The notes: a model not told the origin generated them from the letters alone. Positions 1 to 8,668 are shown, counted from the first letter of the stretch. The stretch is DNA of 39,176 nucleotides from Vibrio tasmaniensis 1F-187 (GCF_000272405.2 NZ_AJZM02000255.1:1-39176), one strand, 5' to 3'. Translations and numbers: made by a program.

Positions 1-1746
1 CTCGATTAGACAGTTTGCTTCGCTCATTGAACGTAGAATACCTGAACCTTGCTTACCGGTTGTTTTTACTTCAAGCACGCCTGATTCGTTCATTGAGAAC
101 ACGCCACGGCTGAACTCAGTACGACCTTGACGAGAACGTAATTGCTCAGTCGCTATCGCGTTCGCTTTCACTGGTGTCCAGTTAGTTTGACCTTGTAGCT
201 TGCGGATTGCAGGTTCTACAAAGTTAATGAACGACACCATCACGGCTACTGGGTTGCCAGGTAAACCGAAGAAAGGTTTGTCTTCAATTTTGCCGTAAGC
301 AAGAGGGCGACCTGGACGCATGTTGATACGCCAGAAGTTAATCTCACCCAACTTATCTAACGCGAGTTTGATGTAGTCAGCATCACCAACAGACACGCCA
401 CCTGAAGTCAGAACCATGTCGGTCTCTAACGACGCAGCATGAAGTACATCCATCATCTTTTGTTCGTCATCTTCGATAATGCCGTAATCAACGATGTCGC
501 AACCTAGTTTTTGAAGCATACCGATAATAGTAAAACGGTTCGAGTCATAGATAGAGTTCGGCTTCTGCTCAACACCCGGTGCCTGAACTTCATCACCCGT
601 TGAGAACACACCCACCTTCACTTTACGCAGAACAGGGCAGGTACCGAAACCTAACGACGCCATCATACCCATTTCTGGTGCTTCGATGCGTGTGCCACGT
701 GTAAAGACAGGTTGGCCAATTTCTAAATCTTCACCGGCCATACGGACATTTTGTCCAACTGAGATTTTAGCGTCAGGGAAGCTAACTTTATCGCCATCTT
801 GCACGGCTTGCTCACGCATCACAACAACATCAACGCCATTTGGCATTGGTGCACCCGTCATGATCTTAACAGCTTCACCTTGTTGAACGGTTTTGTCGTA
901 GCTGTGACCAGCCATAACTTCAGCAACGATGTTGTAGCTGTCCAATTCAAGATCTTCACTACGAATCGCGTAGCCATCCATTGCAGAATTAGTATTCTGT
1001 GGGACGTTGATTGGCGAGATCACATCTTCAGCCAACACACGACCGTAGCCTTGCAGTAATTCAACACTCTCTGTGAGATCAAGCGCGTCAATGCTATCAA
1101 CAATCTTTTGTTGGCCCTGAGTTACGGTTAAACCTGCTGGAGAGAACGAATCACAACACACCGCGGGCGCTGCGTCTTTTGAAGATGAGCATGACGCTGC
1201 TTTGCCTTTTGTAGAGGAAAGGTCAAAGGACTGCGCGTAATCGATGATGAAATCACGAATCGCTTCTAAGTCGTTGATCGACATTTGAGGTAAGTCAGAT
1301 TCAACGTGGCTATCAGCAGCAATAGCAATGATGTTGTCATCGTTTTGGTACAACCAAGGTTTACCCACTTCATCACGGTGGAGCTCGATTTTAGGGAAAG
1401 CAATGTTCTTACAGCCTTCAACCAAAATCAGATCAAGTGTGTTGGTATCAAAACGAGTCAACAGGTAATCAAAATCGGCTTCTGCTTCTGGAGTCTCAGT
1501 CATCATCACATGACGGTTACGCGAAGCTATCAGCATTTGATTTGCGCCCGCTTTGCGTAAACGGTAGCTGTCTTTGCCCGGCTTATCGACATCAAAATCG
1601 TGGTGAGCATGTTTTAGCACACCAACTTTTAAACCCGACTCTGTCAATAAAGGAAGCAGAGCTTCTAATACGGTTGTTTTGCCTGTGCCACTGTAAGCAG
1701 CAAACCCCAATAGAGGAAGGTTAGGGCGTTGTTTAGAATCTTTCAT
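1..1746 (-). CDS. moeA: MobB-MoeA fusion: molybdopterin-guanine dinucleotide adaptor + molybdopterin molybdotransferase (3' end outside window)
   Basis: An open frame runs from an ATG at 1746 to the window edge: 582 codons without a stop, so the C-terminus is missing. Residues 1-170 look like MobB, with a P-loop near the start (AAYSGTGKTT) and a conserved HAHHDFD stretch. From about residue 200 the protein is MoeA: NSAMDGYA, MTGAPMPNGVD, LTSGGVSVGDADYIK and RPGRPLAYG followed by FGLPGNPVAVM. MoeA inserts molybdate (or tungstate) into adenylylated molybdopterin, and MobB assists MobA-dependent nucleotide attachment. The linker carries three cysteines (C186, C197, C198). The start codon shares one base with the mobA stop (TAATG), which suggests translational coupling. 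Neighbouring tupABC supplies the oxyanion. Fusion of the two domains is, as I recall, usual in Vibrio. Confidence 0.93.
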   Translation of the reverse strand, partial: MKDSKQRPNLPLLGFAAYSGTGKTTVLEALLPLLTESGLKVGVLKHAHHDFDVDKPGKDSYRLRKAGANQMLIASRNRHVMMTETPEAEADFDYLLTRFDTNTLDLILVEGCKNIAFPKIELHRDEVGKPWLYQNDDNIIAIAADSHVESDLPQMSINDLEAIRDFIIDYAQSFDLSSTKGKAASCSSSKDAAPAVCCDSFSPAGLTVTQGQQKIVDSIDALDLTESVELLQGYGRVLAEDVISPINVPQNTNSAMDGYAIRSEDLELDSYNIVAEVMAGHSYDKTVQQGEAVKIMTGAPMPNGVDVVVMREQAVQDGDKVSFPDAKISVGQNVRMAGEDLEIGQPVFTRGTRIEAPEMGMMASLGFGTCPVLRKVKVGVFSTGDEVQAPGVEQKPNSIYDSNRFTIIGMLQKLGCDIVDYGIIEDDEQKMMDVLHAASLETDMVLTSGGVSVGDADYIKLALDKLGEINFWRINMRPGRPLAYGKIEDKPFFGLPGNPVAVMVSFINFVEPAIRKLQGQTNWTPVKANAIATEQLRSRQGRTEFSRGVFSMNESGVLEVKTTGKQGSGILRSMSEANCLIE

Positions 1747-2330
1747 TATTGAAGCGTTCCGAATTGGGTGAGTTCTTCTGGCGTGTTGAGATTAACAAAG
1801 CAGTTAGGAGAATCGCTAAAATCAACGTATTCCGTGACACACTCTTTGTACAGCAAGATAATTTTACGATCACCACGTTCCAAAAACGCTTCTAACTTTG
1901 GTAGAACACGTTTGTGGAATAGGGTGAATACTGGTTGCTTAAATTCGCCATCATGCGCGACAAGAATGTCGCTGTCTTCTTTTACTGCTGCACAAAAACG
2001 TTCAACAAGGTCATCACTAATCTGTGGGCTGTCGCAAGGGACAAAGCCGACCCAATCTGTGCTCGCGTTTTTAAGGCCAGCATGAATGCCGCCCAATGGG
2101 CCTGGATAGTCAGGGAAAGAATCGGAAACAACCGGTGCAAATGCTTGGTAACTGTCTAAGTTACGGTTGGCATTGATGGTAATGCTGACATCTTGTTGTG
2201 ACAGCTTGTTAATAACGTATTGAATGAGCGGAGAACCGTTGAGCTCAACGAGTCCTTTATCTTTTCCGCCCATGCGGCTGGCTTGTCCGCCAGCCAAAAT
2301 AACCCAACTAGTTTGCGTTGGAAGCAGCAT
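1746..2330 (-). CDS. mobA: Molybdenum cofactor guanylyltransferase MobA
   Basis: A 194-residue cytoplasmic nucleotidyltransferase that joins GMP to molybdopterin, giving the bis-MGD cofactor used by formate dehydrogenases of the DMSO-reductase family. The N-terminus carries the signature [16 protein letters not shown] (residues 11-26). [19 protein letters not shown] and VNLNTPEEL all match E. coli MobA closely as I recall it, and the length is the family's usual one. The ATG at 2330 lies inside the end of tupC (23-base overlap) with a purine-rich AAGAGAA upstream. The stop overlaps the mobB-moeA start by one base. It therefore sits mid-operon between tungstate import and cofactor insertion. 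Confidence 0.95.
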   Translation of the reverse strand: MLLPTQTSWVILAGGQASRMGGKDKGLVELNGSPLIQYVINKLSQQDVSITINANRNLDSYQAFAPVVSDSFPDYPGPLGGIHAGLKNASTDWVGFVPCDSPQISDDLVERFCAAVKEDSDILVAHDGEFKQPVFTLFHKRVLPKLEAFLERGDRKIILLYKECVTEYVDFSDSPNCFVNLNTPEELTQFGTLQ

Positions 2331-3027
2331 AAATATTCTCTTGTGCTTTGTTCTTTTTAATAACTTGCAGAAGCGGTGATTCAGTCAAAGTGTTGTCCTT
2401 GATCCACCACTGCTTCTTACATAAATCGGTTAACGCGTTAGTTTGGTGGCTAGTGATGACCAAACTCGCGCCTCTCTGAAGAAGATCTTCGGCCATAATC
2501 ACCAATCTTTCAATAGATTCTTTGTCTAAAGAAGCACTTGGTTCATCCATAAGCAAGATTGAAGGCTTAAGAATCCAAGCACGGGCCATTGCCACGCGTT
2601 GGCGCTCACCACCAGACAACACAGAAATGTGCTCATCTGCCAAGGTTTCTAAACCTACCATTCTTAATGCATTAATTATTTGAGCTCGCTTATCTTTTTG
2701 ACTCTCTTTATTAAAGCGAATGCCATAAGCGACATTTTGGTACACCGAGCCATCAAAAAGGTAAGGAGTTTGGTGGAGATAGATGATGTCTTTAAATTTT
2801 AACCGAGGAAACAGGCTATGTTGCCAGCTTTGTGTCGGAGACTGAATACGGCCAGAGCTCGGCTTGATCAATCCTGATAAGATTTTAAGTAGGGTCGTTT
2901 TGCCAACGCCATTGTCCCCTTTGAGATAAATGGCATCGTTGGGGCCGATCGACAATTCGGGGATGTGGAACAAAACACGCTCTTTGTAGCGCATTGAAAT
3001 TTGCTGCGTTGTTATTTTTATACTCAT
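2308..3027 (-). CDS. tupC: Tungstate ABC transporter ATP-binding protein TupC
   Basis: A 239-residue ABC ATPase energising oxyanion import. Visible motifs are Walker [10 protein letters not shown] (about residues 38-46), signature [14 protein letters not shown] (about 137-150), Walker [13 protein letters not shown] and the H-loop in TSHQ. It follows tupB by 10 bases, and its Shine-Dalgarno (AGGA) sits at the tupB stop. It is shorter than ModC and lacks the C-terminal molybdate-binding extension, which fits the TupC subfamily. The substrate call rests mainly on TupB and TupA next door. Its end overlaps mobA by 23 bases. Confidence 0.9.
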   Translation of the reverse strand: MSIKITTQQISMRYKERVLFHIPELSIGPNDAIYLKGDNGVGKTTLLKILSGLIKPSSGRIQSPTQSWQHSLFPRLKFKDIIYLHQTPYLFDGSVYQNVAYGIRFNKESQKDKRAQIINALRMVGLETLADEHISVLSGGERQRVAMARAWILKPSILLMDEPSASLDKESIERLVIMAEDLLQRGASLVITSHQTNALTDLCKKQWWIKDNTLTESPLLQVIKKNKAQENIYAASNAN

Positions 3028-3037
3028 GACAGCGTTC

Positions 3038-3736
3038 CTAAGTTCTTAAATAGCCTTTTCCTCTCACACTGGAAAGGAAAAAGTTAAGGGCTAATGCCAA
3101 TGCTAATAACACCATACCGAGGGCGACGCCTTGAGCGAATGCGCCTTTGTGGCTTTCCATGGCGATAGCTGTTGGGATGTTTCTTGTCATCCCCATAATG
3201 TTGCCACCCACCATCATTGAACAACCTACTTCTGTGACGATACGAGAGAAGGCAGCAATGGTTGCAGCCAATAGAGGGAAACGAGTTTCCCAAATCAAGG
3301 TACACGCGACTCGTGTTGTTGATACGCCAAGAGTGCGCGCTGTTTCTACTGCTCGGCGGTCACTGGCCTGCAGAGCGCCATGCATCATCGCAACTAGGAT
3401 AGGGAAACAGATCAGCATCTGACCTAGAATCATCGCCTTTTGCGTGAACAGTAATTGCCAGTCACCTAAAGGACCAGAACGAGAGAGCATCATGTACATC
3501 AACAAGCCAATTACCACGGTCGGTATCGCTTGTAAGGTGTTGATCACCGAAAGCAGCGCCCATTTACCGGGGAATTCGGTGTAAGCCAGTAAGAAAGCCA
3601 TAAGGATTGCAGGAACAATCACTAATGAGATGGCGGACAAAGATACACTGAAGGATACCGCGACGATTTGCCACAATTCGTGGTCAAAACTCACCAGTAG
3701 ATTCATTGCATCAATCGTTGTTTGCCATAAGGTCAT
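3038..3736 (-). CDS. tupB: Tungstate ABC transporter permease TupB
   Basis: A 232-residue inner-membrane permease with about five or six hydrophobic segments. The EAA-type cytoplasmic loop reads ETARTLGVSTTRVACTLIWE. The TupB-typical stretch EVGCSMMVGGNIMGMTRN (about residues 165-185) precedes IPTAIAME. That sequence is characteristic of TupB/WtpB-like permeases rather than ModB. It is separated from tupA by 277 bases containing two hairpins, so tupBC-mobA-moeA may be expressed at a different level from the binding protein. Confidence 0.9.
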   Translation of the reverse strand: MTLWQTTIDAMNLLVSFDHELWQIVAVSFSVSLSAISLVIVPAILMAFLLAYTEFPGKWALLSVINTLQAIPTVVIGLLMYMMLSRSGPLGDWQLLFTQKAMILGQMLICFPILVAMMHGALQASDRRAVETARTLGVSTTRVACTLIWETRFPLLAATIAAFSRIVTEVGCSMMVGGNIMGMTRNIPTAIAMESHKGAFAQGVALGMVLLALALALNFFLSSVRGKGYLRT

Positions 3737-3792
3737 GAAGTATCTCGTTTGAATCGATAATAGGCTTTTATCGGTAGTGTCTGATGTTAATC

Positions 3793-3833
3793 ATAGCTGA
3801 CACAAACTATTTGAGCCTGTATTGGTCAGCTAT
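3793..3833 (-). other. Inverted repeat in the tupA-tupB intergenic region
   Basis: A perfect 9-base inverted repeat, ATAGCTGAC (3793-3801) and GTCAGCTAT (3825-3833), with a 23-base loop. It lies about 60 bases upstream of the tupB start in the sense of transcription. No T-run follows, so an RNA-stability or processing structure, or an operator, is more likely than a terminator. Confidence 0.45.
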
Positions 3834-3912
3834 TGTTTCTAAGCGTGAATGCCTTTAAAGCAAGACGGTTTTTAAACGTGATTATTTAGGTGGTCTCGTT
3901 GACTGTTTAGTT

Positions 3913-3958
3913 AAGCGTAGCGCTAGTTGGTTAGGGTTAAACCTTCAACGCTACGCTT
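3913..3958 (-). terminator. Hairpin downstream of tupA, possible partial terminator
   Basis: Perfect 10-base arms AAGCGTAGCG (3913-3922) and CGCTACGCTT (3949-3958) flank a 26-base loop, 56 bases past the tupA stop. There is no good U-tract on either strand. It is therefore a weak terminator at best, or a 3'-end stabiliser favouring tupA over tupB transcript. Confidence 0.4.
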
Positions 3959-3992
3959 TACTCACAACCCACGACTCATTTCTTACAACAAG

Positions 3993-4034
3993 CTATTCTG
4001 CGCTTGCAACCAACTATTCTGCGTTTGCAACAAA
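3993..4034. repeat. 21-bp tandem duplication spanning the tupA stop codon
   Basis: Two adjacent 21-base units (3993-4013 and 4014-4034) are 19/21 identical. On the coding strand the first encodes FVANAE-stop and ends tupA. The second encodes LVASAE-stop in the same frame just beyond. The array therefore duplicates the last codons and the stop, leaving an in-frame relic of the C-terminus in the 3' UTR. Confidence 0.8.
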
Positions 4035-4820
4035 TAGCTGTTTGCCGTGCAGTTTAAAGTCGTTGATCAGTTTCTGGCCTTTAGGGTTAACCAACCAATC
4101 ACTGAATACTTTCGCTGCTTGGTAATTGATGCTTGGGTAGCGTTCTGGGTTAACAAGAATCACTTGGTAAGGGTTAAATAGGTTCTTGTCGCCTTGGAAC
4201 AACACTTTAAGGTCAAGTTTGTTTTGGTAAGCTAACCAAGTACCGCGGTCTGTCATGGTGTAGCCTTGCATTTCAGACGCCATGTTCAGAGTTGGGCCCA
4301 TTCCTTGACCAACGCTGCGATAGCCGCCAAAGTTCGGCTCCATCTTAGTTTGCGCCCAAATACCCATCTCTTTCTTATGAGTACCAGAGTCGTCCCCACG
4401 AGAAACAAACGTCACGTTGTTGTTCGCGATTGCTTTGAACACATCAGCTACTGCTTTTTGAGATTCAATCTTCGCAGGGTCGCTTTGTGGGCCAACGATA
4501 ACAAAATCGTTGTACATCAGCTTACGAGGTAAAACGCCGTAACCTTTTTCAACGAAGTTCGCTTCAGCTTTTGGTGCGTGAGTCATTACCAAATCAACAT
4601 CACCGTTTTCACCCATGCGAAGTGATTTACCCGTACCCGCAGCGAGAACATCAACCTTAATACCAGAATCCTTTTCGAACTCAGGCAATAAGTAGTCCAG
4701 TAAGCCTGAGTGGTAGGTACTTGTGGTTGTCGCCAATTTGATATGAGTGGTGTCTTCCGCGCTGCTAGCCGTGTAACTGACGATAGATAGAGCTGCAATA
4801 GTTAGAGGAATTGCTTTCAT
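4014..4820 (-). CDS. tupA: Tungstate-binding periplasmic protein TupA
   Basis: A 268-residue solute-binding protein for tungstate. The start at 4820 begins a good signal peptide (MKAIPLTIAALSIVSYTASSA), with cleavage near the AED. Upstream in-frame ATGs (to 4895) would bury the signal, so they are less likely. The mature N-terminus ATTTSTYHSGLLDYLLPEF is the TupA hallmark. LAAGTGKSLRMGENGDVDLV and SRGDDSGTHKKE follow, and are oxyanion-contact regions in the family. It is transcribed divergently from the two-component system. It has a long leader and a -24/-12 promoter at 4936-4950, so expression probably needs sigma-54 and an activator. Molybdate selectivity cannot be excluded from sequence, but the family name and motif favour tungstate. 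Confidence 0.92.
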   Translation of the reverse strand: MKAIPLTIAALSIVSYTASSAEDTTHIKLATTTSTYHSGLLDYLLPEFEKDSGIKVDVLAAGTGKSLRMGENGDVDLVMTHAPKAEANFVEKGYGVLPRKLMYNDFVIVGPQSDPAKIESQKAVADVFKAIANNNVTFVSRGDDSGTHKKEMGIWAQTKMEPNFGGYRSVGQGMGPTLNMASEMQGYTMTDRGTWLAYQNKLDLKVLFQGDKNLFNPYQVILVNPERYPSINYQAAKVFSDWLVNPKGQKLINDFKLHGKQLFVANAE

Positions 4821-4852
4821 TATTATTATGTCCATTCTGTTATAAATGAATG

Positions 4853-4891
4853 ACATGCCTCTATTTTTAAAGGGCTCAAAGAAGGGCATGT
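4853..4891 (-). promoter_or_regulatory. Hairpin in the tupA leader
   Basis: A perfect 7-base inverted repeat, ACATGCC (4853-4859) and GGCATGT (4885-4891), lies in the predicted 104-base 5' UTR of tupA. It could influence mRNA stability or initiation. It does not resemble a Moco/Tuco riboswitch well enough to be called one. Confidence 0.3.
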
Positions 4892-4935
4892 GCATAAGAC
4901 GCTAATTGTTGTAATTAGGAATCTACACCTAATAA

Positions 4936-4950
4936 GCAAGCTTAATGCCA
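4936..4950 (-). promoter_or_regulatory. Sigma-54 (-24/-12) promoter for tupA
   Basis: Read on the minus strand the site is TGGCATTAAGCTTGC. GG and GC are exactly spaced as in the consensus TGGCAC-N5-TTGC, with one mismatch in the -24 box and a T after GC. Transcription would start near 4924, about 104 bases before tupA. The divergent neighbour encodes a sigma-54 activator, which makes the site more credible. Confidence 0.75.
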
Positions 4951-5040
4951 ATAAATAGTGCATCAAATTTCATTAAATTGCTGTTATATCGAACAAAACT
5001 GCGTCATTTAGGCTAACAAAATGCATTAAAATATGAGCTA

Positions 5041-5073
5041 GGACAAAATGTCGCACATTGTCCCTGTCGCACA
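5041..5073. promoter_or_regulatory. Candidate activator-binding region (UAS) between tupA and the response regulator
   Basis: This contains the palindrome GGACAAAATGTCG (5041-5053) and direct repeats TGTCGCACA at 5049-5057 and 5065-5073. GGACAA and TTGTCC are also inverted across 5041-5063. It lies about 90-125 bases upstream of the tupA -24 box, the usual enhancer distance, and just upstream of the regulator's ATG, so it could also mediate autoregulation. The same palindrome recurs at the fdh promoters. Confidence 0.6.
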
Positions 5074-5123
5074 AAAGGTTAATTGGTACACTCTGTCCCA
5101 ACTTTCCCCATCGGTTAATCATT

Positions 5124-6587
5124 ATGTCTTTACCTAGTTCACCTGCATCGAACCTCAACCCAAACACATTGACTCAATATCAAGCGTTTTCCGTCTTGGT
5201 CGTGGACGATGAAGTAGGGATGCAGGCTATTCTAAAGAAGGCTCTGGGTAAGTTCTTTGGCAAGGTATCGAGTGCAGGATCCGTTGAAGAAGCTGAAATA
5301 CTGCGTTCAAGCGAACATTTTGATCTCATTGTTCTTGATATCAACCTGCCAGGACGCTCCGGCATTGAGTGGGAAGAGGCTTTTAACAACAACGACAAAC
5401 GTGCTGATGTTATTTTCATGACTGGCTATGCTGATCTAGAGATGACCATATCCGCGCTTAAGCTTGGCGCTTCAGACTTCATTCTTAAACCTTTCAATTT
5501 AGAACAAATGATACAAGCTGTACTACGTTGTATGGATAAGCGACTCGACCAAAGAATGCAGTACGCGTTGAAGCGTGATGTTAGTCGTCATATCAAGACC
5601 GAACTGATCGGCAATTCAGACAAGACCAAACAGCTTAAATTGCTGATCAGTCAATTTGCTCCGTCTCGAGCTTCCGTTTTGATAGAAGGTGAGTCGGGTA
5701 CAGGTAAAGAGTTGGTTGCGCGAGGTGTACATGAAGCCAGTAAACGCACAGGTCCATTTGTGCCAATCAACTGTGGTGCGATTGCTCCAGAACTTCTAGA
5801 AAGTGAACTGTTTGGACATACATCAGGCGCATTTACCGGTGCGAAGAAAAACCGTGAAGGCCTTTTCCGAGTCGCAAGTGGCGGCACCTTGTTCCTAGAT
5901 GAAATAGGTGAAATGCCACTGCCAATGCAAGCAGCGCTGTTACGTGTGTTAGAGCAACGTACTATTCGTCCAGTTGGCAGTGAGAAAGAGATCGCTGTCG
6001 ATGTACGTGTCGTCGCAGCAACAAACCGAAACCTTCAAGAAGAGGTCGATAAAGGCCACTTCCGTCGCGATCTGTTCTACCGACTCAATGTACTTAAGAT
6101 TGATGTTGTGCCATTGAGAGAACGACCGTCTGATCTGATAGAGCTTGTTCCATACTTCACTCGTCTTTTATCTAGTGAACTGGGTATGCCGGTTCCAAAC
6201 TGGGCACATGAAGATATCTTGGCAATGAATGAATACGAATGGCCGGGCAATATCCGCGAACTTAAGAACTTAGTCGAAAGATGCATTCTTTTAGACAAGC
6301 CACCAGCACACTATTGGCGAGAAGTGAATGGTGATCCAGCCCCAACCAGCATTTCAGTGACGGTGTCACATGGGGCGGAAATACCAAACTTGAATAATGT
6401 AGACGCAGCTGAGGGTTACCCGAACACTTGGACACTCAAAGAAGTCGAGAAATCTCACATAGAACAACTGGTGAGTTTTCATGATGGCAATAAATCTGCA
6501 GCAGCGAGAGATCTCGGTGTGGCGCGTAAAACACTAGAGCGTAAGTACAAAGAATGGAACACAGAAGGCTCTGAATATGCCGATTAG
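5124..6587 (+). CDS. Sigma-54-dependent two-component response regulator (NtrC family)
   Basis: A 487-residue cytoplasmic transcription activator. The receiver domain (about 22-140) has acidic D28/D29, phospho-acceptor D72 (VLDINLPG), T100 and K122. The AAA+ domain has Walker A GESGTGKE (189-196), the sigma-54 contact loop GAFTGA (235-240) and Walker B TLFLDEIGEMP. A Fis-type helix-turn-helix (NKSAAARDLGVARKTLERKY) closes the protein. I chose ATG 5124; an in-frame TTG at 5058 would start within the putative operator and add a non-conserved tail. The 3' end overlaps the kinase gene by 11 bases, so they form one two-component system. Flanking -24/-12 promoters at tupA, fdhD, DUF3305 and the fdh operon are its likely targets. 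This is inferred from location, not shown. Confidence 0.93.
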   Translation: MSLPSSPASNLNPNTLTQYQAFSVLVVDDEVGMQAILKKALGKFFGKVSSAGSVEEAEILRSSEHFDLIVLDINLPGRSGIEWEEAFNNNDKRADVIFMTGYADLEMTISALKLGASDFILKPFNLEQMIQAVLRCMDKRLDQRMQYALKRDVSRHIKTELIGNSDKTKQLKLLISQFAPSRASVLIEGESGTGKELVARGVHEASKRTGPFVPINCGAIAPELLESELFGHTSGAFTGAKKNREGLFRVASGGTLFLDEIGEMPLPMQAALLRVLEQRTIRPVGSEKEIAVDVRVVAATNRNLQEEVDKGHFRRDLFYRLNVLKIDVVPLRERPSDLIELVPYFTRLLSSELGMPVPNWAHEDILAMNEYEWPGNIRELKNLVERCILLDKPPAHYWREVNGDPAPTSISVTVSHGAEIPNLNNVDAAEGYPNTWTLKEVEKSHIEQLVSFHDGNKSAAARDLGVARKTLERKYKEWNTEGSEYAD

Positions 6588-8604
6588 ACGTCATTGGTGG
6601 ACAAAGTGGGCGTTCCGGTTCAAAACCATGGTGCGTTATCGCCTGCTATTTCTAACATCCGCTCCCATCATTCTTACTTTGTGTGCGCTTGTCGCTATAA
6701 CACTGTATTGGTCAGTACATTACACGTGGCAGGGTGCTCTGATTGATGTCGATGAGCGTTTGGATGTTGCCGACAACAGTATCCATTTAATTCAGAACCA
6801 ACAGGCCTATAACGTTCAAGCATTTGCTGAGTCTTACAACTTCCGAATCAAACTCACGAGTGATATTTCGAAAGAAGAGCTCACACGTTGGGTTTCAGAA
6901 AACAAATCTCGCTATGAACTCGATTTTCTACGCTGGCGTAGCGTCGAGAGCATGGAGAAAAAGCTTGAATACCTCAACCTGACACACAAAGAATCGTTCT
7001 TTAGTGTATTGAGCCAAAACGAACTCAACGATTTAGACCAAAACCTTGCCAGGCAAGCCGAAGTCCCAATGCTCAATAGTCAAAATGTTGAAACTCGAGG
7101 TTTAGTTAGCCGCACCGTTGTGTCGATTCGTGACAAGAATGATCATGTAATTGGTTTTCTTGATGGCGGGATCCTCCTTAATAACAGCACACAGTTAGTT
7201 GATCAGATCAGCAATCTCATTTATCCGCAACGCGAGGGCTTTAATCGCCGCATTGGTACCGTCACTGTGTTCCTTGATGACCTACGTGTCAGCACTAATG
7301 TACCGTTGAGCAGCGAAGAAAGTGCAGGGCGCGCAATTGGTACTCGTGTTTCTCACGAGGTTCATTCTAGAGTATTGAATGAAGGCAAAGAGTGGCTAGA
7401 TAGAGCGTATGTTTACGACGCTTGGTACATCACTGCGTATCAACCGATTCATGACCAATTCGATAACGTCATCGGCATGCTCTATACCGGTTATCTGATT
7501 TGGCCATTGGTGGAAACGTACTTAACCAACCTTGGTGAAATCAGCATTACGATTGTGTTGTTGTTACTGGCTTCTGGTTTGATCGTTCACCGTGGTGCGC
7601 GTGATCTTTTTAATCCTATTGAACGCATCCATAAAGTCGTCAAGCTAGTGCAGATGGGGCAAGACAAGCGAATTGGTACTCTTGGTTTGAACGATCAACA
7701 CGAGCTGACTTTGCTCGCTAAACAATTCGATAAGATGTTGGATTTGCTGCACGAACGTAATCAAGAGATCCAACAAGCCGCTTCAGAACTCGAATGTAAG
7801 GTTCATTCTCGTACTGCTAGCTTGAAAGAGAAAACCGAAGAACTCGAACTACATATCAAACTATTAAACCAAGCTCGAGACAAGCTGGTGGTCAACGAAA
7901 AGTTAGCCGCGCTAGGCGAATTAACCGCGGGCATTGCCCATGAGATTAATAATCCGACAGCGGTGATTCTTGGCAATGTCGAATTAATGAAGTTTGAACT
8001 CGGTGACGAAGTCGCTCGTGTAGATGAAGAAGTCCACGCGATCATGGAACAGATTGACCGAATCCGAAATATCACACGAAGCCTGCTTCAGTATAGCCGT
8101 CATGGCGGTGTACAAGATGAGATCACTTGGCAACACATTAATCCAATCGTGGATGAAAGTATTACGCTCGTAAAAACAGGCGCGAAAAAGAAAGGCATTG
8201 TCTACGTATCACAACTGCATGCTAAAACGTCTGTGGAAGTTAACCGAAACCAACTTTTGCAGATTTTGGTTAACCTACAGATGAACGCGATTCATGCCAT
8301 GGACGGACAGGGCACATTGACTATCTCAAGTGAAGACTGGGTGGAGAATGGCGTGTCTCATGGTGCAATCGTTCATGTTGAAGATGAAGGGTGTGGTATC
8401 AAAGAAGAACAATTGAAACGCATCTTTTCACCTTTCTACACCACCAAACGTGACGGTACAGGCTTAGGCTTATCAGTATCTCAAAGTATCTTGAGCCAAA
8501 CGGGTGGCGAGATACGTGTCGAATCAGAAGTAGGCAAGGGAAGCCGCTTTAGTATCTACCTTCAGCAAAAAGCGACGCCACAGTTGTTGGTGTCTAACCT
8601 ATAA
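6577..8604 (+). CDS. Membrane sensor histidine kinase with periplasmic Cache-like domain
   Basis: A 675-residue kinase. TM1 is at about residues 22-48, a large periplasmic sensor region at 49-318 (dCache-like fold suspected), TM2 at 319-338, a HAMP at about 340-395 and a coiled coil up to 440. HisKA has the phospho-acceptor H455 in GIAHEINNP. The HATPase has the N-box (NLQMNAIHAM), DEGCGI (603-608) and GTGLGL (627-632). The class resembles DctB/NtrB-type kinases that pair with sigma-54 activators. The gene overlaps the response regulator by 11 bases, so they are co-translated. A periplasmic small-molecule signal such as formate, or a respiratory cue, is plausible but is not readable from the sequence. 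Confidence 0.93.
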   Translation: MPIRRHWWTKWAFRFKTMVRYRLLFLTSAPIILTLCALVAITLYWSVHYTWQGALIDVDERLDVADNSIHLIQNQQAYNVQAFAESYNFRIKLTSDISKEELTRWVSENKSRYELDFLRWRSVESMEKKLEYLNLTHKESFFSVLSQNELNDLDQNLARQAEVPMLNSQNVETRGLVSRTVVSIRDKNDHVIGFLDGGILLNNSTQLVDQISNLIYPQREGFNRRIGTVTVFLDDLRVSTNVPLSSEESAGRAIGTRVSHEVHSRVLNEGKEWLDRAYVYDAWYITAYQPIHDQFDNVIGMLYTGYLIWPLVETYLTNLGEISITIVLLLLASGLIVHRGARDLFNPIERIHKVVKLVQMGQDKRIGTLGLNDQHELTLLAKQFDKMLDLLHERNQEIQQAASELECKVHSRTASLKEKTEELELHIKLLNQARDKLVVNEKLAALGELTAGIAHEINNPTAVILGNVELMKFELGDEVARVDEEVHAIMEQIDRIRNITRSLLQYSRHGGVQDEITWQHINPIVDESITLVKTGAKKKGIVYVSQLHAKTSVEVNRNQLLQILVNLQMNAIHAMDGQGTLTISSEDWVENGVSHGAIVHVEDEGCGIKEEQLKRIFSPFYTTKRDGTGLGLSVSQSILSQTGGEIRVESEVGKGSRFSIYLQQKATPQLLVSNL

Positions 8605-8637
8605 CTTTTTAGCTTTAACCTCGAATCGAATCCAACC

Positions 8638-8657
8638 ATATTATCACCCGATAATAT
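8638..8657. repeat. Perfect short inverted repeat upstream of the chemoreceptor
   Basis: ATATTATC-ACCC-GATAATAT: two perfect 8-base arms with a 4-base spacer, 34 bases after the kinase stop. It could be an operator or a small hairpin, and no T-run follows. The 8605-8889 gap otherwise holds the hairpin at 8669 and the FNR-like box at 8805. Confidence 0.4.
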
Positions 8658-8668
8658 TTCTACTGCGT

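Noticed and set aside
744..756. Perfect GGACATTTTGTCC palindrome inside moeA
   Set aside because: It encodes conserved MoeA residues (GQNVR region) far from any promoter, so coincidence with coding sequence is the simpler explanation. It is worth recalling only if footprinting finds the regulator there.
4821..4924. Moco/Tuco riboswitch in the tupA leader
   Set aside because: Only one 7-base hairpin is visible in the 104-base leader, and the conserved multi-stem core of that motif is not recognisable by eye.
5058..5123. TTG start extending the response regulator by 22 residues
   Set aside because: The extension lies over the putative operator, has no family similarity, and the ATG at 5124 gives a normal receiver-domain start.
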